Source of the DNA: CAJQGY01 sp964523375
Lineage (GTDB): Bacteria > Pseudomonadota > Gammaproteobacteria > Magnimaribacterales > D2472
DNA length: 64,000 nt
Assembly: GCA_964523375.1 (NCBI GenBank)
Contig: CAZFYG010000004.1
Coordinates: forward strand, 1-64,000
Direction: 5' to 3'
Shown: positions 8,452 through 18,120 of the stretch, one piece after another
Layout of the letters: the number at the start of each line of letters is the position of its first letter
Position numbering within the stretch: the stretch's first letter is position 1
Made by a program: the position numbers and the translations under genes
The notes under the pieces: model-generated
Told to the model about the DNA's origin: nothing
The model's input: only the letters and a program-made list of their open reading frames with translations
The model's database searches: none

Positions 8452-9464
8452 TTAACTATTTTTAACATCATCTGGTACTGGCGTATCATCAGGGACGAAA
8501 AAGTCTGGCATTAATTCAGCAAATGGAACATTTGCATATTTTGTAAAATCTTTAATGCCTGCATCATGAAGGATTAAATCATCTATACAAAAGTTTCCAG
8601 TAAAATCTTTTGAACTCTTTGTAAGAATCTCATAGGCCGCATCAGCCATTATGTCTACATTTCTTGACAATCTCATGATCTCATCTCCACCTAGGTGATT
8701 TTGAACTGCAGCTGTAGCTATAGCAGTTCTTGGCCATAGAGCGTTAACGGCAATGCCAAACTCTTTGAACTCTTCAGCCATACCCAGAACACACATACTC
8801 ATCGTGTATTTTGCCATGGTGTATGCAACGGTTCCTGAGAACCATTTAGGGCTCATATCTAATGGTGGTGACAAGTTTAGTATATGCGGATTATCTGCTT
8901 TCATTAGATGTGGGAGACAATATTTGCTTACCATATAGGTTCCGCGGCCATTGATCTGATGCATAAGATCGTAACGCTTCATTGCAGTATCTGTAACATT
9001 TGTTAGTTGAANNNNNNNNNNNNNNNNNNNNNNNNNNNNNNNNNNNNNNNNNNNNNNNNNNNNNNNNNNNNNNNNNNNNNNNNNNNNNNNNNNNNNNNNN
9101 NNNNNNNNNNNTGATGCATAAGATCGTAACGCTTCATTGCAGTATCTGTAACATTTGTTAGTTGAATAGCGGATGCATTGTTAATACATATATCTATGCC
9201 TCCAAAATGCTCTACTGCCTGATTTATAACGTCCCTAACATTATCTTCATTTCTTATATCGCAAACGACAGGAAGGGCATCTCCACCAGCCTCAATAATT
9301 TCTTCGGCTGCAGTAAAAATTGTCCCTGGAAGTTTCGGATGTGGTTCTGATGTCTTAGCAGCCACCACTATCTTTGCTCCATCTTTAGCTGCTTTTTTAG
9401 CCATTGCGAGGCCTATGCCCCTACTTCCACCAGACATAAATATTACTTTATCTTTTAAGCTCAT
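8452..9464 (-). CDS. Short-chain dehydrogenase/reductase interrupted by an assembly gap
   Basis: Two frames on either side of a 100-N gap form one SDR. The N-terminal piece (9112-9464) has MSGGSRGIGLAMA, CDIRNEDNV and INNASA. The C-terminal piece (8452-9011) has YTMAK, the YxxxK catalytic pair, and NALWPRTAIAT. Both pieces end in the same 55 bases; removing one copy and the Ns leaves 858 bases, exactly 285 codons plus stop, with the frame preserved. The sequence resembles HSDL2-like SDRs, but the substrate is unknown. A good AAGGA ribosome site precedes the ATG at 9464. The split is judged an artefact and not a pseudogene. Confidence 0.8.
8957..9011. repeat. 55-base contig-end duplicate, copy 1
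   Basis: These 55 bases abut the N run directly and are identical to 9112-9166 on its other side. A perfect repeat that ends exactly at a fixed-size gap points to unresolved overlap of two contig ends, not a biological repeat. Confidence 0.9.
9012..9111. other. Assembly gap of exactly 100 Ns
   Basis: One hundred consecutive Ns, a conventional placeholder length, lie inside the SDR gene. The identical 55-base flanks imply that the true missing length is probably zero and that the contigs overlap. Confidence 0.98.
9112..9166. repeat. 55-base contig-end duplicate, copy 2
   Basis: This is identical to 8957-9011 and starts immediately after the N run. It encodes the same SDR residues (MKRYDLMH region) as copy 1, in the same reading frame. 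Confidence 0.9.
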
Positions 9465-9490
9465 TTTTTTTCCTTTTAAAAATTGAATTA

Positions 9491-10231
9491 CTAAAATTTT
9501 TCCATATATGGCCTTAAGTCTAGCTCATGAGTCCAAGCACTTCTATGCTGAGAATGAATATTCCAATAATTTTCTGCAATCATTTTTGGCTTAAGGATGC
9601 CATCTTTTTCTTTAAGAGCGTATATATCTGGAAACGTCTCTTTAATAAATTGTGTATCTATCGCTCCATCAATTACAAAGTGAGCAACATGAATTCCCTC
9701 AGGGCCAAGTTCTCTTGCCATGCTTTGGGATAGTGCTCTTAAGGCAAACTTAGCCCCTGCAAATGCAGAAAAGCCTGAGCTTCCCCTAAGTGATGCTGTT
9801 GCGCCTGTAAAAAAAATACTGCCGTGCCCTCTTTTCTTCATATATTTAGCAGCCTCTCTTCCTGTCAGAAAACCAGCAAAAGCAGCCATTTCCCATACTT
9901 TGCGATAAACCCTTGAGGTTGTTTCTTCTATTGGAAAGTAAACATTTGCACCTGGATTAAAAATAACAACATCTATAGGAGCTATCGAAGACTCTATTTC
10001 TTTAAAAAGATTAATAATTTCATCTTCATTTCTAGCATCTACGCCGAAACCCTTGGCGCAACCCCCGGATTGATTAATTTCATCACATAACATCTCTAGC
10101 TTTGAAATACTTGTCGGTCTTCTAACCGGACAAACTTTATACCCCTCTGATGCGAATCTTTTTGTAATGGCTGAGCCTGTGGCATCTCCAGCACCTATAA
10201 TTACCGCTGAAAACTTTGATAAATCTTTCAT
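9491..10231 (-). CDS. SDR-family protein with Phe in place of the catalytic Tyr
   Basis: The 246-residue Rossmann protein has a nucleotide-binding IIGAGDATGSA near residues 11-21, VDARNED, and FNPGAN in place of the usual NNAG. The active-site segment reads SAFAGAK, so Phe157 (codon TTT at 9761-9763) occupies the usual Tyr position while Lys161 and Ser147 remain. My recollection is that a subgroup of SDRs with this SAFAGAK-type segment exists, so this may be a subfamily trait and not a mutation. It is 26 bases upstream of the other SDR gene on the same strand. Its reaction is unknown, and classical Tyr-dependent hydride chemistry looks unlikely. Confidence 0.8.
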   Translation of the reverse strand: MKDLSKFSAVIIGAGDATGSAITKRFASEGYKVCPVRRPTSISKLEMLCDEINQSGGCAKGFGVDARNEDEIINLFKEIESSIAPIDVVIFNPGANVYFPIEETTSRVYRKVWEMAAFAGFLTGREAAKYMKKRGHGSIFFTGATASLRGSSGFSAFAGAKFALRALSQSMARELGPEGIHVAHFVIDGAIDTQFIKETFPDIYALKEKDGILKPKMIAENYWNIHSQHRSAWTHELDLRPYMEKF

Positions 10232-10278
10232 AAAAGTGTTTAATTATTTTATTCCACTTTACAAAATTGTAGGTAAAA

Positions 10279-10875
10279 ATGAAAGTAGACTTTATCTTTG
10301 ATGTTGCAAGCCCTAATGCATATTTCGTTCATAAAATTATTCCTGAATTTGAATCAAGAACAGGTGCTGTATTTAATTATATTCCATGCTTGCTTGGTGG
10401 CATTATGCATCTAACAAATAATAAACCTCCTTTTATTGCTTTCTCAGATGTCGAGAGCAAGATGAAATATCAAATGATTGAAATGGACAGATTTATTAAG
10501 AAGCATAAGCTCGTGGATTTTAAGTTTAATTCAAATTTTCCAATGAAAACTGTGGCTATTCAGCGTGGTGCAATAGCTGCAAAAGAATTAGATGTTTTCG
10601 ATGATTATCTGGAGTCTATCTTTTCAGCTATTTGGGAGAAAAATATAGATATGGCTAATGAAGATACTTTTTTTGAAACTTTAAAAACCGATGGACTTGA
10701 CGATTTGAAGATAAAAGAAATTATCTCATCTCAAGCATGCAAGGATAAGCTTATTAAAAATACTCAGAATGCTGTAGATAATGGAGTTTTTGGAATACCA
10801 ACATTTATATATGCAAATGAAATATTCTTTGGCAAAGACCATCTCGATCAACTGGAAGATGCATTAAAAGCTTAA
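10279..10875 (+). CDS. 2-hydroxychromene-2-carboxylate isomerase / GST-kappa family protein
   Basis: The 198-residue protein has the DsbA-like thioredoxin fold of the HCCA isomerase family: N-terminal FIFDVASPNAYF with the likely active-site Ser11, NSNFPMKTVAIQRGA in the helical insert, and the C-terminal GVFGIPTFIYANEIFFGKD with the cis-proline IPTF segment. Known relatives act in naphthalene degradation or as glutathione-dependent isomerases. It is divergent from two SDR genes across 47 bases, which may mean a shared role, but its substrate cannot be told from sequence. Confidence 0.8.
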   Translation: MKVDFIFDVASPNAYFVHKIIPEFESRTGAVFNYIPCLLGGIMHLTNNKPPFIAFSDVESKMKYQMIEMDRFIKKHKLVDFKFNSNFPMKTVAIQRGAIAAKELDVFDDYLESIFSAIWEKNIDMANEDTFFETLKTDGLDDLKIKEIISSQACKDKLIKNTQNAVDNGVFGIPTFIYANEIFFGKDHLDQLEDALKA

Positions 10876-10930
10876 AAAGAGGAACTTTGATATGAAAATT
10901 CTATCTAAGTTCTAGGAAAAAACTATTTTA

Positions 10931-13300
10931 ATGAAAATATTACATAAGACTTTGCTGATGCTTGCTATTCCATTTTTGCATTCTAATAGTCTAATTGCTG
11001 ATATTAGCTTTGAATTAAAAAGTTCAAATAATCCTCAACTATCATGTTTTAGCTATAACCCTTATCTTGGAGTAGTGAAAGATAACAAGAATTTAGATAT
11101 TCAATCAGATGAATTTGAGATAACAAAAGATAATAGACTTATTTTAGATGGCAGTATAACTATTGATTTTGATGGGGGGATCCTTGAAGCTGGGGCCGCA
11201 AATATTGATAGAGATAAGGATGTTATTTCTTTTGATAATAAGGGGATTATTAGACTAGAGAGTTTATTGTTTGGGGCAAAAAAAGGTTCCATTAATAGGA
11301 ACAACCAAAGCATATCTCTGGAAAATGGAAGCATATTTTTGTCTGACAGGTCTCTTTTTATATCTTTTGACCAGCTTGATGGTGATATATCTAAAAAAAT
11401 TAAAATATCCAATGCATCTATGTCTTCATGTGGTGAGCCAAAGCATGGCTGGGCTCTTAAAGCTAAAAATATTTTACTAAACAATGAAACAAAAAGAGGG
11501 ATTGCAAAGAATGTTTCCTTGGAGTTATTTAATCAAAAAATATTAATACTTCCAGCCATACCATTTACAACTTCTTCAGATCGTATGTCAGGGTTTTTAG
11601 AACCATCTTTGTCATACTCCTCAGATGGTGTAGATTTTCTTGCACCCTATTTTAAAGTAGCCTCAGAAAAATCTGACTATACTGTAGCACCAAGATTAAT
11701 TGCAAAAAGAGGCACAGGCTTTGAATTCAATACTAGATATATTCATGGAAAAGAAAATACTCTGGGAAACTTAGACTTTCTGTATCTAAATAAAGATAAG
11801 GAGTATTCGAAAGAATTTAATTCTCCAGAAGTAGACAGATGGGCATATGCTTTTAATGATGCCTTTAGAATCGGGGGCTCAAGTAATGTTGCATTTGAAT
11901 GGACAAAAGCATCTGATTCAACAGTTTTAAGGGATATCCCAGGCGATATAGTGGCCTTAGGCAATCAGAGGGCGGAGAATTTGAAGCAAAGTATTATTTT
12001 TCAGAGCCATTTTGAAGATGTAGACCTCGCTATAAGTCATTTAGCATATCAAAGCCTGAATCCTGTTCTAACCAATGGCTATTCAAAATCACCAGAAATA
12101 GATATTTTGTATCATAAAAAAATAAATAATTTAAAGTTTAAATATAGGATTAATTATTCTAAATATTCGGCTAGTAAAACTCATGGATTTAATGGGTATC
12201 AAGTTATGGGGAAGTACCTTTTTCTTAACGATAATCCAGACGAGGGCTCAAGAGTATTTTCAGAAGCTACAATAACGAATAAAACAAATTATAAAAACTT
12301 TAACATCACATCAAAAGTTGGTATTCAAAATATTTCATATAATTTAGTTAATCAGGATAATACGGCAGAGGATGTTTCTGCTCCAAGTATTCATGTCCTA
12401 GCTAAATCAACATTTTATAAAAATGAAAATGGGTTAACTAAAATTTTAGAGCCTAGGCTTGCATTGGGGTATGTGGGATACAAAGATCAGTCCATGAATC
12501 CCATCTTTGATACTGAAGAGATATCAGCAAACAATCAGCTCTTCAATAATTCAAGGTTTTCTGGATTAGATAGAATTGGAGATCAAAAATTTTATACTCT
12601 AGGAATTACCTATAGAACAAAAAAAATGGGTATGGATAAGTTTAGATTTGATATATCAAAAAAGGTTTACCTCAAAGATAGGCGTGTATGGGTTAATCCA
12701 ATGATAGATCAAGCTGATATGAACTCGCAGATGATGTCTAACAGCTCAATGATAGGAAATATGCATGCAGAGCCGATAGTTTTAATGGCAAGCTATATGC
12801 CAAAGAAAAATACAATGTTGATGATATATAGCGGCCTCAATAAAAAAAATAATTCTATTTTGTTAGGAGGGGCTAACTTAAAAACGAGCAATAGATATGG
12901 GTCCTATGGTTATTCAAGGAGATATAGAAGGATGGCTGGAAACTTTAATATTCCAATGAATTACTCTGAGGTGTTTGCACGAATTAACCTTAATAAAAAT
13001 ATAGATCTAGTAGCTAAAGTAAAAAGGGATCATGAAACAAATATGAGCATTGAAAGCTTATTTGGCTTTGGTTTTCAGAACTGCTGTGTCGGAATTCAGC
13101 TTACATACTCAGATAAAGAATTATCAAGATATGTTGGCCTAAATAATGAGATTAATTATCTATACTTAAATGATGCTTGGAATAATATTATAGATATTGA
13201 AAACAAAAGCAGGATAAATTTAAGCTTTGAGTTAAAGGGCCTTAATTCATCCTTTGATAAAATAAGCAGATTGTTTAATAATTCACTTCTTAATTACTAA
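10931..13300 (+). CDS. lptD: LPS-assembly outer-membrane protein LptD
   Basis: LptD is the outer-membrane barrel that, with LptE, inserts lipopolysaccharide into the outer leaflet. The 789-residue protein starts with a signal peptide (to about residue 23), followed by the OstA-type jellyroll (DEFEITKDNRLILDGSIT) and a long beta-barrel with GFLEPSLSYSSDGVDFLAPY. Four cysteines sit where the family needs them: Cys39, Cys167 and the adjacent pair Cys718-Cys719 (FQNCCVGIQLTYSD), the pair that forms the alternating disulfides in E. coli LptD. It is followed six bases later by surA, its periplasmic chaperone. Confidence 0.95.
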   Translation: MKILHKTLLMLAIPFLHSNSLIADISFELKSSNNPQLSCFSYNPYLGVVKDNKNLDIQSDEFEITKDNRLILDGSITIDFDGGILEAGAANIDRDKDVISFDNKGIIRLESLLFGAKKGSINRNNQSISLENGSIFLSDRSLFISFDQLDGDISKKIKISNASMSSCGEPKHGWALKAKNILLNNETKRGIAKNVSLELFNQKILILPAIPFTTSSDRMSGFLEPSLSYSSDGVDFLAPYFKVASEKSDYTVAPRLIAKRGTGFEFNTRYIHGKENTLGNLDFLYLNKDKEYSKEFNSPEVDRWAYAFNDAFRIGGSSNVAFEWTKASDSTVLRDIPGDIVALGNQRAENLKQSIIFQSHFEDVDLAISHLAYQSLNPVLTNGYSKSPEIDILYHKKINNLKFKYRINYSKYSASKTHGFNGYQVMGKYLFLNDNPDEGSRVFSEATITNKTNYKNFNITSKVGIQNISYNLVNQDNTAEDVSAPSIHVLAKSTFYKNENGLTKILEPRLALGYVGYKDQSMNPIFDTEEISANNQLFNNSRFSGLDRIGDQKFYTLGITYRTKKMGMDKFRFDISKKVYLKDRRVWVNPMIDQADMNSQMMSNSSMIGNMHAEPIVLMASYMPKKNTMLMIYSGLNKKNNSILLGGANLKTSNRYGSYGYSRRYRRMAGNFNIPMNYSEVFARINLNKNIDLVAKVKRDHETNMSIESLFGFGFQNCCVGIQLTYSDKELSRYVGLNNEINYLYLNDAWNNIIDIENKSRINLSFELKGLNSSFDKISRLFNNSLLNY

Positions 13301-13306
13301 TCTACT

Positions 13307-14548
13307 ATGAAAAAAATAATATTCCTTTTTACAGCCCTAATTTCCATACCCTCTATTTCAAAAATTGAGACATTAGATAGGATAGCAGTGATTGTCGATG
13401 ACGGGATTTTGATGGAATCTCAAATAGATTTTGCTTTAGAGGAGATTGTTAAGAGATACGATGCTCAAAATATACCTAAACCTGCAATAAGTGTTCTTAG
13501 AGAACAAACAATCGAAAAGCTTGTAGTGGAAGAGCTTCAACTCCAGATGGCTGAAAGAGCAGGAGTAAGAATTAGTGATGCAGAATTAAATTCTACTGTT
13601 GCTCGTATTGCATCAAATAATGGAATGTCATTAGAAGATTTTATTTTATATTTAGATGGCGAAGGTGAATCTTATCAAAGGCTTAGAGACAATATTAAAA
13701 AAGAAATGACCGTTCAAAGAGTACAAAGAGGTCGTGTTGGCTCTTCTATAAATATTACTGATAAAGAATTTGAAGCATTTCTGGCAACAGATGAATCTCT
13801 CAAGCAGCTTGAGCCTGAATTGCTTATAAGACAAATATTAGTAAAAACATCAAACGAAGCAAATAAAGTTCTAGAAAAAATTAATAATAGTTTTGATTTT
13901 GAAACTCTAGCTAGAGAGCTTTCTATAAGTTCAAATGCCCTTGAAGGAGGCTTGATGAATTGGCGTAAAAAATCTGACATGCCCTCTCTCTTTGCTGAAG
14001 GTCTTGAAGGGGTTGATGTTGGTCAAGTCTCGCCGCCTCTCAAAAGTGGAGCGGGATATCATATTTTGAAGGTAGAAGAAAAAAGAGGTGATTTTGTTAA
14101 ATATGAAGATCAATGGCTTGTAAGACATATTCTATTGATGCCATCTGAAATTAGAAGTGAAGAGGCTTCAGAGCTAGAGCTTATTGATATAAGGAACAGA
14201 GTTATAAATGGGGAAGATTTCAGCTTACTTGCTAAGGAATTTTCTGAGGATCCGGGATCAGCTCAAAAAGGTGGAGAGTTAGACTGGATGGGTAAAGGCA
14301 TAACAGCAGCAGAATTTGAAGCAACTTTTACTAAAATAGAAGAAGGAGTTGTATCTGAGGTTTTTCAAACTGAATTTGGGTTTCATTTTTTAGAACTCTT
14401 AAGTCAGAGAAATAAAGATATGACCAACGAGGCAATTGAAAATAGGGCCTTCAATATTCTCTATTCTAGGAAATATGATGAAGAGCTTGAAAATACTTTA
14501 CGGTCTATGAGAGCGGAAGCTTTTGTTGAGATAAAAGATTTAGATTGA
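13307..14548 (+). CDS. surA: Periplasmic chaperone / peptidyl-prolyl isomerase SurA
   Basis: SurA escorts outer-membrane proteins through the periplasm. The 413-residue protein has a signal peptide (about 1-19), the SurA N-terminal chaperone segment (DRIAVIVDDGILMESQID; QLQMAERAGVRISDAELN), and two parvulin domains. The first begins near ELLIRQILVKT and has a divergent core. The second, near WLVRHILLMPS, keeps LAKEFSEDPGSAQKGGELDWM and is the more canonical PPIase. It lies between lptD and pdxA as in E. coli. Confidence 0.95.
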   Translation: MKKIIFLFTALISIPSISKIETLDRIAVIVDDGILMESQIDFALEEIVKRYDAQNIPKPAISVLREQTIEKLVVEELQLQMAERAGVRISDAELNSTVARIASNNGMSLEDFILYLDGEGESYQRLRDNIKKEMTVQRVQRGRVGSSINITDKEFEAFLATDESLKQLEPELLIRQILVKTSNEANKVLEKINNSFDFETLARELSISSNALEGGLMNWRKKSDMPSLFAEGLEGVDVGQVSPPLKSGAGYHILKVEEKRGDFVKYEDQWLVRHILLMPSEIRSEEASELELIDIRNRVINGEDFSLLAKEFSEDPGSAQKGGELDWMGKGITAAEFEATFTKIEEGVVSEVFQTEFGFHFLELLSQRNKDMTNEAIENRAFNILYSRKYDEELENTLRSMRAEAFVEIKDLD

Positions 14549-15525
14549 AGAGATTAATATATTCTCCTGGAGAGCCTTCTGGAATTGGAATTGATTTAAT
14601 AGTTCAACTGGCAACATCTGACTTTTGGGAAAAAATAAAACATCCTATCATTGTACTTGCAGACCCCTTGCTGCTTAAAAATAGAGCAAAAATTTTAAAA
14701 AGAAAAATTACTGTAGTAACGGTCTGTGAAGATAATTTAATTCAAAAAAATAAGCGCGCACAAATAAAAATTATTGCTTTAGGTAAATGCAAAAACCATA
14801 CTCCAGGAAAGCTATATAAGGCCAATGCATCCTACACTTTAAAAAATCTTGATCATGGAATTAAGCTTGCCCTAGACGATAAAAATACAGCACTTGTAAC
14901 TGGCCCATTAAGTAAAGAAAATATTATTAAAGTAGAAAAGGACTTTATCGGCCATACAGAAAGGATTCAGGAGCTTACTGGCAGTGATAATGTTTTGATG
15001 TTACTGGCATCCAAAAAGATAAAGGTTGCATTGGCGACCACTCATATCCCCTTAAAAGATGTGGCTGAATCTATAAATAAAAAGATGCTTAAAACCAAGA
15101 TCGAGATTCTAAATAAGGAGCTAAAGACCAAGTTTGGTATCTCTAAGCCTAAAATAAAAATGCTTGGTTTAAACCCGCATGCAGGAGAAGGAGGAAAAAT
15201 CGGTACTGAAGAAACAAATATTTTATATCCACTAGCCAAAGAACTTAGAGCAAAAGGTGTCAACATATCTGACCCTATTTCAGCTGACACTGCATTTACA
15301 AAAAAAAATCTTGCACAAACTGATGCATACTTTGCAATGTATCACGATCAAGCTCTTCCAGTATTGAAGGCGTTAAGCTTTGGAAGTTCCATCAATATTA
15401 CTTTGGGTGTTCCTATTGTCCGTACCTCTGTAGATCATGGTGTTGCTTTAGACATAGCAGGCACTGGAAATGCTGACCCGTCATCGCTAATTGAAGCATT
15501 TAAAAGAGCTCAGAGATTAGTCTAA
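14545..15525 (+). CDS. pdxA: 4-hydroxythreonine-4-phosphate dehydrogenase
   Basis: PdxA oxidises 4-phosphohydroxy-L-threonine in pyridoxal-phosphate synthesis. The 326-residue protein carries GEPSGIGIDL at the N-terminus, TGPLSKENI, the metal and substrate region GHTERIQELTG, GLNPHAGEGG, SADTAF and YHDQALPVLKAL. The chosen start is TTG at 14545, overlapping the surA stop as TTGA; it directly precedes the conserved start of the family and no ATG is available nearby. Confidence 0.95.
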   Translation: MKRLIYSPGEPSGIGIDLIVQLATSDFWEKIKHPIIVLADPLLLKNRAKILKRKITVVTVCEDNLIQKNKRAQIKIIALGKCKNHTPGKLYKANASYTLKNLDHGIKLALDDKNTALVTGPLSKENIIKVEKDFIGHTERIQELTGSDNVLMLLASKKIKVALATTHIPLKDVAESINKKMLKTKIEILNKELKTKFGISKPKIKMLGLNPHAGEGGKIGTEETNILYPLAKELRAKGVNISDPISADTAFTKKNLAQTDAYFAMYHDQALPVLKALSFGSSINITLGVPIVRTSVDHGVALDIAGTGNADPSSLIEAFKRAQRLV

Positions 15526-16295
15526 TGATCGATAGAAAAAAAAGGCGGCAGTTTGGCCAAAATTATTTAAAAGACCCAGCCATCTTATTTGAGATGGGTG
15601 AAGCTATAAATGTATCTAAGAATGATAGAATTTTTGAGATTGGGCCTGGCATGGGAGCTTTAACAAATGTGATTATTAAGGATGGTGTTGAAGTGACGGC
15701 AATGGATATTGATCCTATGAATATAGAGTTCTTAGAAAAAAAAATGAAAAAAATAGGAAATATAAACTTTATATGTGGCGACATTATGAAAGCAGATCTT
15801 GAATTCATAAAAAATAGTCGCTATAGAATCATAGGAAATCTTCCATATAATATTTCAACACAAATAATTATTAGATTATTAGAGCTAAGTGATCACATTA
15901 AGGATATGCACTTTCTAGTACAGAAGGAAGTTGCTGAAAAAATTTGTGGTACCTCTTCAAGTAAAAATTGGGGCAAGCTATCTATCAAAATTGGCTTATT
16001 TTTTAATAGCCAGAAACTATTCGATGTTCCTCCTGAATCCTTTGATATAAAACCAAAGGTTGACTCAAGTTTTATAAGACTTACTCCAGTCATAGACGAC
16101 TTTATAATGCCTAAAAATAAAAAAGATCTATTTAATATTATTGATATGTCATTCTCCACAAGGCGTAAAAATATAAAAAATAATTTAAAAAAATTAAATA
16201 TTGATTGGTCCTCTCTCCAGCTAGATCCTTCTGCAAGAGCTGAGGATTTAAGTATTCAAGATTTTGTTAATATAGCGCTAAGCTTAGAAAAATAG
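15525..16295 (+). CDS. rsmA: 16S rRNA dimethyladenosine transferase
   Basis: RsmA (KsgA) dimethylates two adjacent adenosines near the 3' end of 16S rRNA late in small-subunit maturation. The 256-residue protein shows RRQFGQNYLKDPAI, the SAM-binding FEIGPGMGALT, the acidic end of strand 2 (AMDIDPMN), and the catalytic GNLPYNIS. The start overlaps the pdxA stop by one base (TAATG). It is directly followed by apaH with no intervening apaG. Confidence 0.95.
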   Translation: MIDRKKRRQFGQNYLKDPAILFEMGEAINVSKNDRIFEIGPGMGALTNVIIKDGVEVTAMDIDPMNIEFLEKKMKKIGNINFICGDIMKADLEFIKNSRYRIIGNLPYNISTQIIIRLLELSDHIKDMHFLVQKEVAEKICGTSSSKNWGKLSIKIGLFFNSQKLFDVPPESFDIKPKVDSSFIRLTPVIDDFIMPKNKKDLFNIIDMSFSTRRKNIKNNLKKLNIDWSSLQLDPSARAEDLSIQDFVNIALSLEK

Positions 16296-17111
16296 ATGTC
16301 ACATTTTGTAATAGGAGATGTTCAGGGTTGTTATGAACAACTCAATGATTTGCTATTAGTAATTGATTTTTGTCCTGATGAAGATCATATTATTTTTGCG
16401 GGCGATATGGTGAACAGGGGAGATGACTCCCTTAAGGTGCTGGATTTCTGTTTATCAAACCCCAAGAGTGTTAGTGCTGTTCTGGGAAATCATGACTTAT
16501 ATTTAATGTATCTTATAGAAAGTAAAGGCAACGATGATTGCCTTCAGCAAATTTTAGAATGTGATCAATTGGAAACAATATATTCATGGCTAAAATCATG
16601 TCCTTTAATGAAATCTATCTTTATAAGTGAGTCTAAAGAAACTTTTCATATAACACATGCTGGTATTCCCCCAGTATGGACATTGGATGAGGCAAGAAAA
16701 TATTCTGACGAAATCTCAAATGAGCTTTTGCATAATCCTAAAAATATCTTAAGTAACATGTGGGGTGATCACCCCAACCTTTGGAGTAATAACTTAAGGG
16801 GGCAAGAGCGTTTTAGATTGATTATCAATTATTTCACTCGCATGCGATTTTTATTTAAAAATGGTGCCTTAGAATTAAAGACTAAAAATTTGAATGTAAC
16901 TAGTGAGCTAATAAAATGGTTCGATCTTACTAAAAAAAATTTAGAAGCAAATGAGTATATTTTGTTTGGGCACTGGGCGGCACTTATGGGCAAAACTAAT
17001 TTAAACCAAGTAATTGGTTTAGATACTGGTTGTGTATGGGGTGGTGACTTAACTGCTATTAAGCTAGAAAATAAAGAATTATATTCAGTTAAAAATAATG
17101 AAAATATATAA
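16296..17111 (+). CDS. apaH: Symmetrical bis(5'-nucleosyl)-tetraphosphatase
   Basis: ApaH hydrolyses Ap4A symmetrically to two ADP and can also remove Np4 caps from RNA. The 271-residue metallophosphatase has the metal-binding motifs GDVQGCYEQL (start), FAGDMVNRGDDSLK, LGNHDLYLM and ITHAGIPP, and the C-terminal FGHWAALMG. The ATG directly follows the rsmA stop. E. coli has apaG between rsmA and apaH; that gene is absent here. Confidence 0.93.
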   Translation: MSHFVIGDVQGCYEQLNDLLLVIDFCPDEDHIIFAGDMVNRGDDSLKVLDFCLSNPKSVSAVLGNHDLYLMYLIESKGNDDCLQQILECDQLETIYSWLKSCPLMKSIFISESKETFHITHAGIPPVWTLDEARKYSDEISNELLHNPKNILSNMWGDHPNLWSNNLRGQERFRLIINYFTRMRFLFKNGALELKTKNLNVTSELIKWFDLTKKNLEANEYILFGHWAALMGKTNLNQVIGLDTGCVWGGDLTAIKLENKELYSVKNNENI

Positions 17112-18120
17112 AGTAGGTGGCGCAATAAGAGATTCTTTATTAGGCAAAGAGCCTAAAGATAGCGACTGGGTAGTTGTTGGAAGCTCTCCAGAAGAAATGA
17201 TTGCTAGGGGTTTTAAACCAATTGGTAAAGATTTTCCTGTATTTCTGCACCCCAAAACCAATGAAGAATATGCTCTAGCTAGAACTGAGAAAAAAACTGG
17301 TTATGGTTATAAGGGTTTTAACTTCTTTTTTGGAAAAGAAGTTACATTAGAGCAGGATTTATCTAGGAGAGATTTAACAATAAACGCTATTGCTCAGGAC
17401 GAGCATGGAAATATTATTGACCCATTTAATGGAAGAGGCGATATAGCCAAAAAAGTTTTTAGACATGTATCAGATGCTTTTATAGAAGATCCTTTAAGAT
17501 CATTGCGCCTAGCAAGGTTTCATTCCTATGAGCATTTAGAACAATTTACTATCTTTAAAGATACAAAAGAAATATTGAAAAAAATTGCAAATTCAGGTGA
17601 AATTGAAAAACTGTCCCCTGATCGATTTTGGTCAGAGATTAATAAAGGTTTGTTATCTAAAAATTCAACAGCTTTTTTCAATCAAATGATTGAGTTAGAC
17701 ATATGTAAATATTTTATGCCTAATCTTTCAAACCCAAACTGTGGCACCTCAGATGCTCCAGATACTAAGTGGGCAGAACTTCAGAACAAAAATGATTTTC
17801 CACTTAGCAATATTCTCCCTATTCCAAATAATTTTACCCACGCAGTTAATCTGCTGGAGTTGCTAAAAAAAATTACTAAAAATACTAAAATTGATGATTT
17901 AAATAAAATAATTCAAGAAATAAATGTGTCTAGAAACAGGGAATTGATTAATAAACTATTAGTTGTCGAGTGTTTGGCAGAGTCTAACAATTTAATTAAA
18001 AAAATTATGAGTGCTGTTCATGAGATAGACTTTTCTGTATTAAGGGATATTGAACCTAGAAAGATACAAGAGAAGAAAGATACTATGTACAATGAAATTC
18101 TTACGAGGTTCTATGAGTAA
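17098..18120 (+). CDS. cca: CCA tRNA nucleotidyltransferase
   Basis: Cca adds or repairs the 3'-CCA end of tRNAs. The 340-residue class II nucleotidyltransferase has VGGAIRDSLLG, the catalytic DSDWVVVG carboxylates (near residues 21-23), the RRDLTINAIA motif and EDPLRSLRLARF. It is shorter than E. coli Cca (about 410 residues) and shows no obvious C-terminal HD phosphohydrolase domain. The start overlaps the apaH end by 14 bases. The tRNA-Phe gene in this window encodes its own CCA, so the role here is likely repair. Confidence 0.92.
   Translation: MKIYKVGGAIRDSLLGKEPKDSDWVVVGSSPEEMIARGFKPIGKDFPVFLHPKTNEEYALARTEKKTGYGYKGFNFFFGKEVTLEQDLSRRDLTINAIAQDEHGNIIDPFNGRGDIAKKVFRHVSDAFIEDPLRSLRLARFHSYEHLEQFTIFKDTKEILKKIANSGEIEKLSPDRFWSEINKGLLSKNSTAFFNQMIELDICKYFMPNLSNPNCGTSDAPDTKWAELQNKNDFPLSNILPIPNNFTHAVNLLELLKKITKNTKIDDLNKIIQEINVSRNRELINKLLVVECLAESNNLIKKIMSAVHEIDFSVLRDIEPRKIQEKKDTMYNEILTRFYE

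Noticed and set aside
8957..9166. A possible recombination repeat or pseudogene in the SDR
   Set aside because: The repeat abuts an N run of exactly 100 on both sides and the merged frame is intact, so an assembly artefact explains it better.
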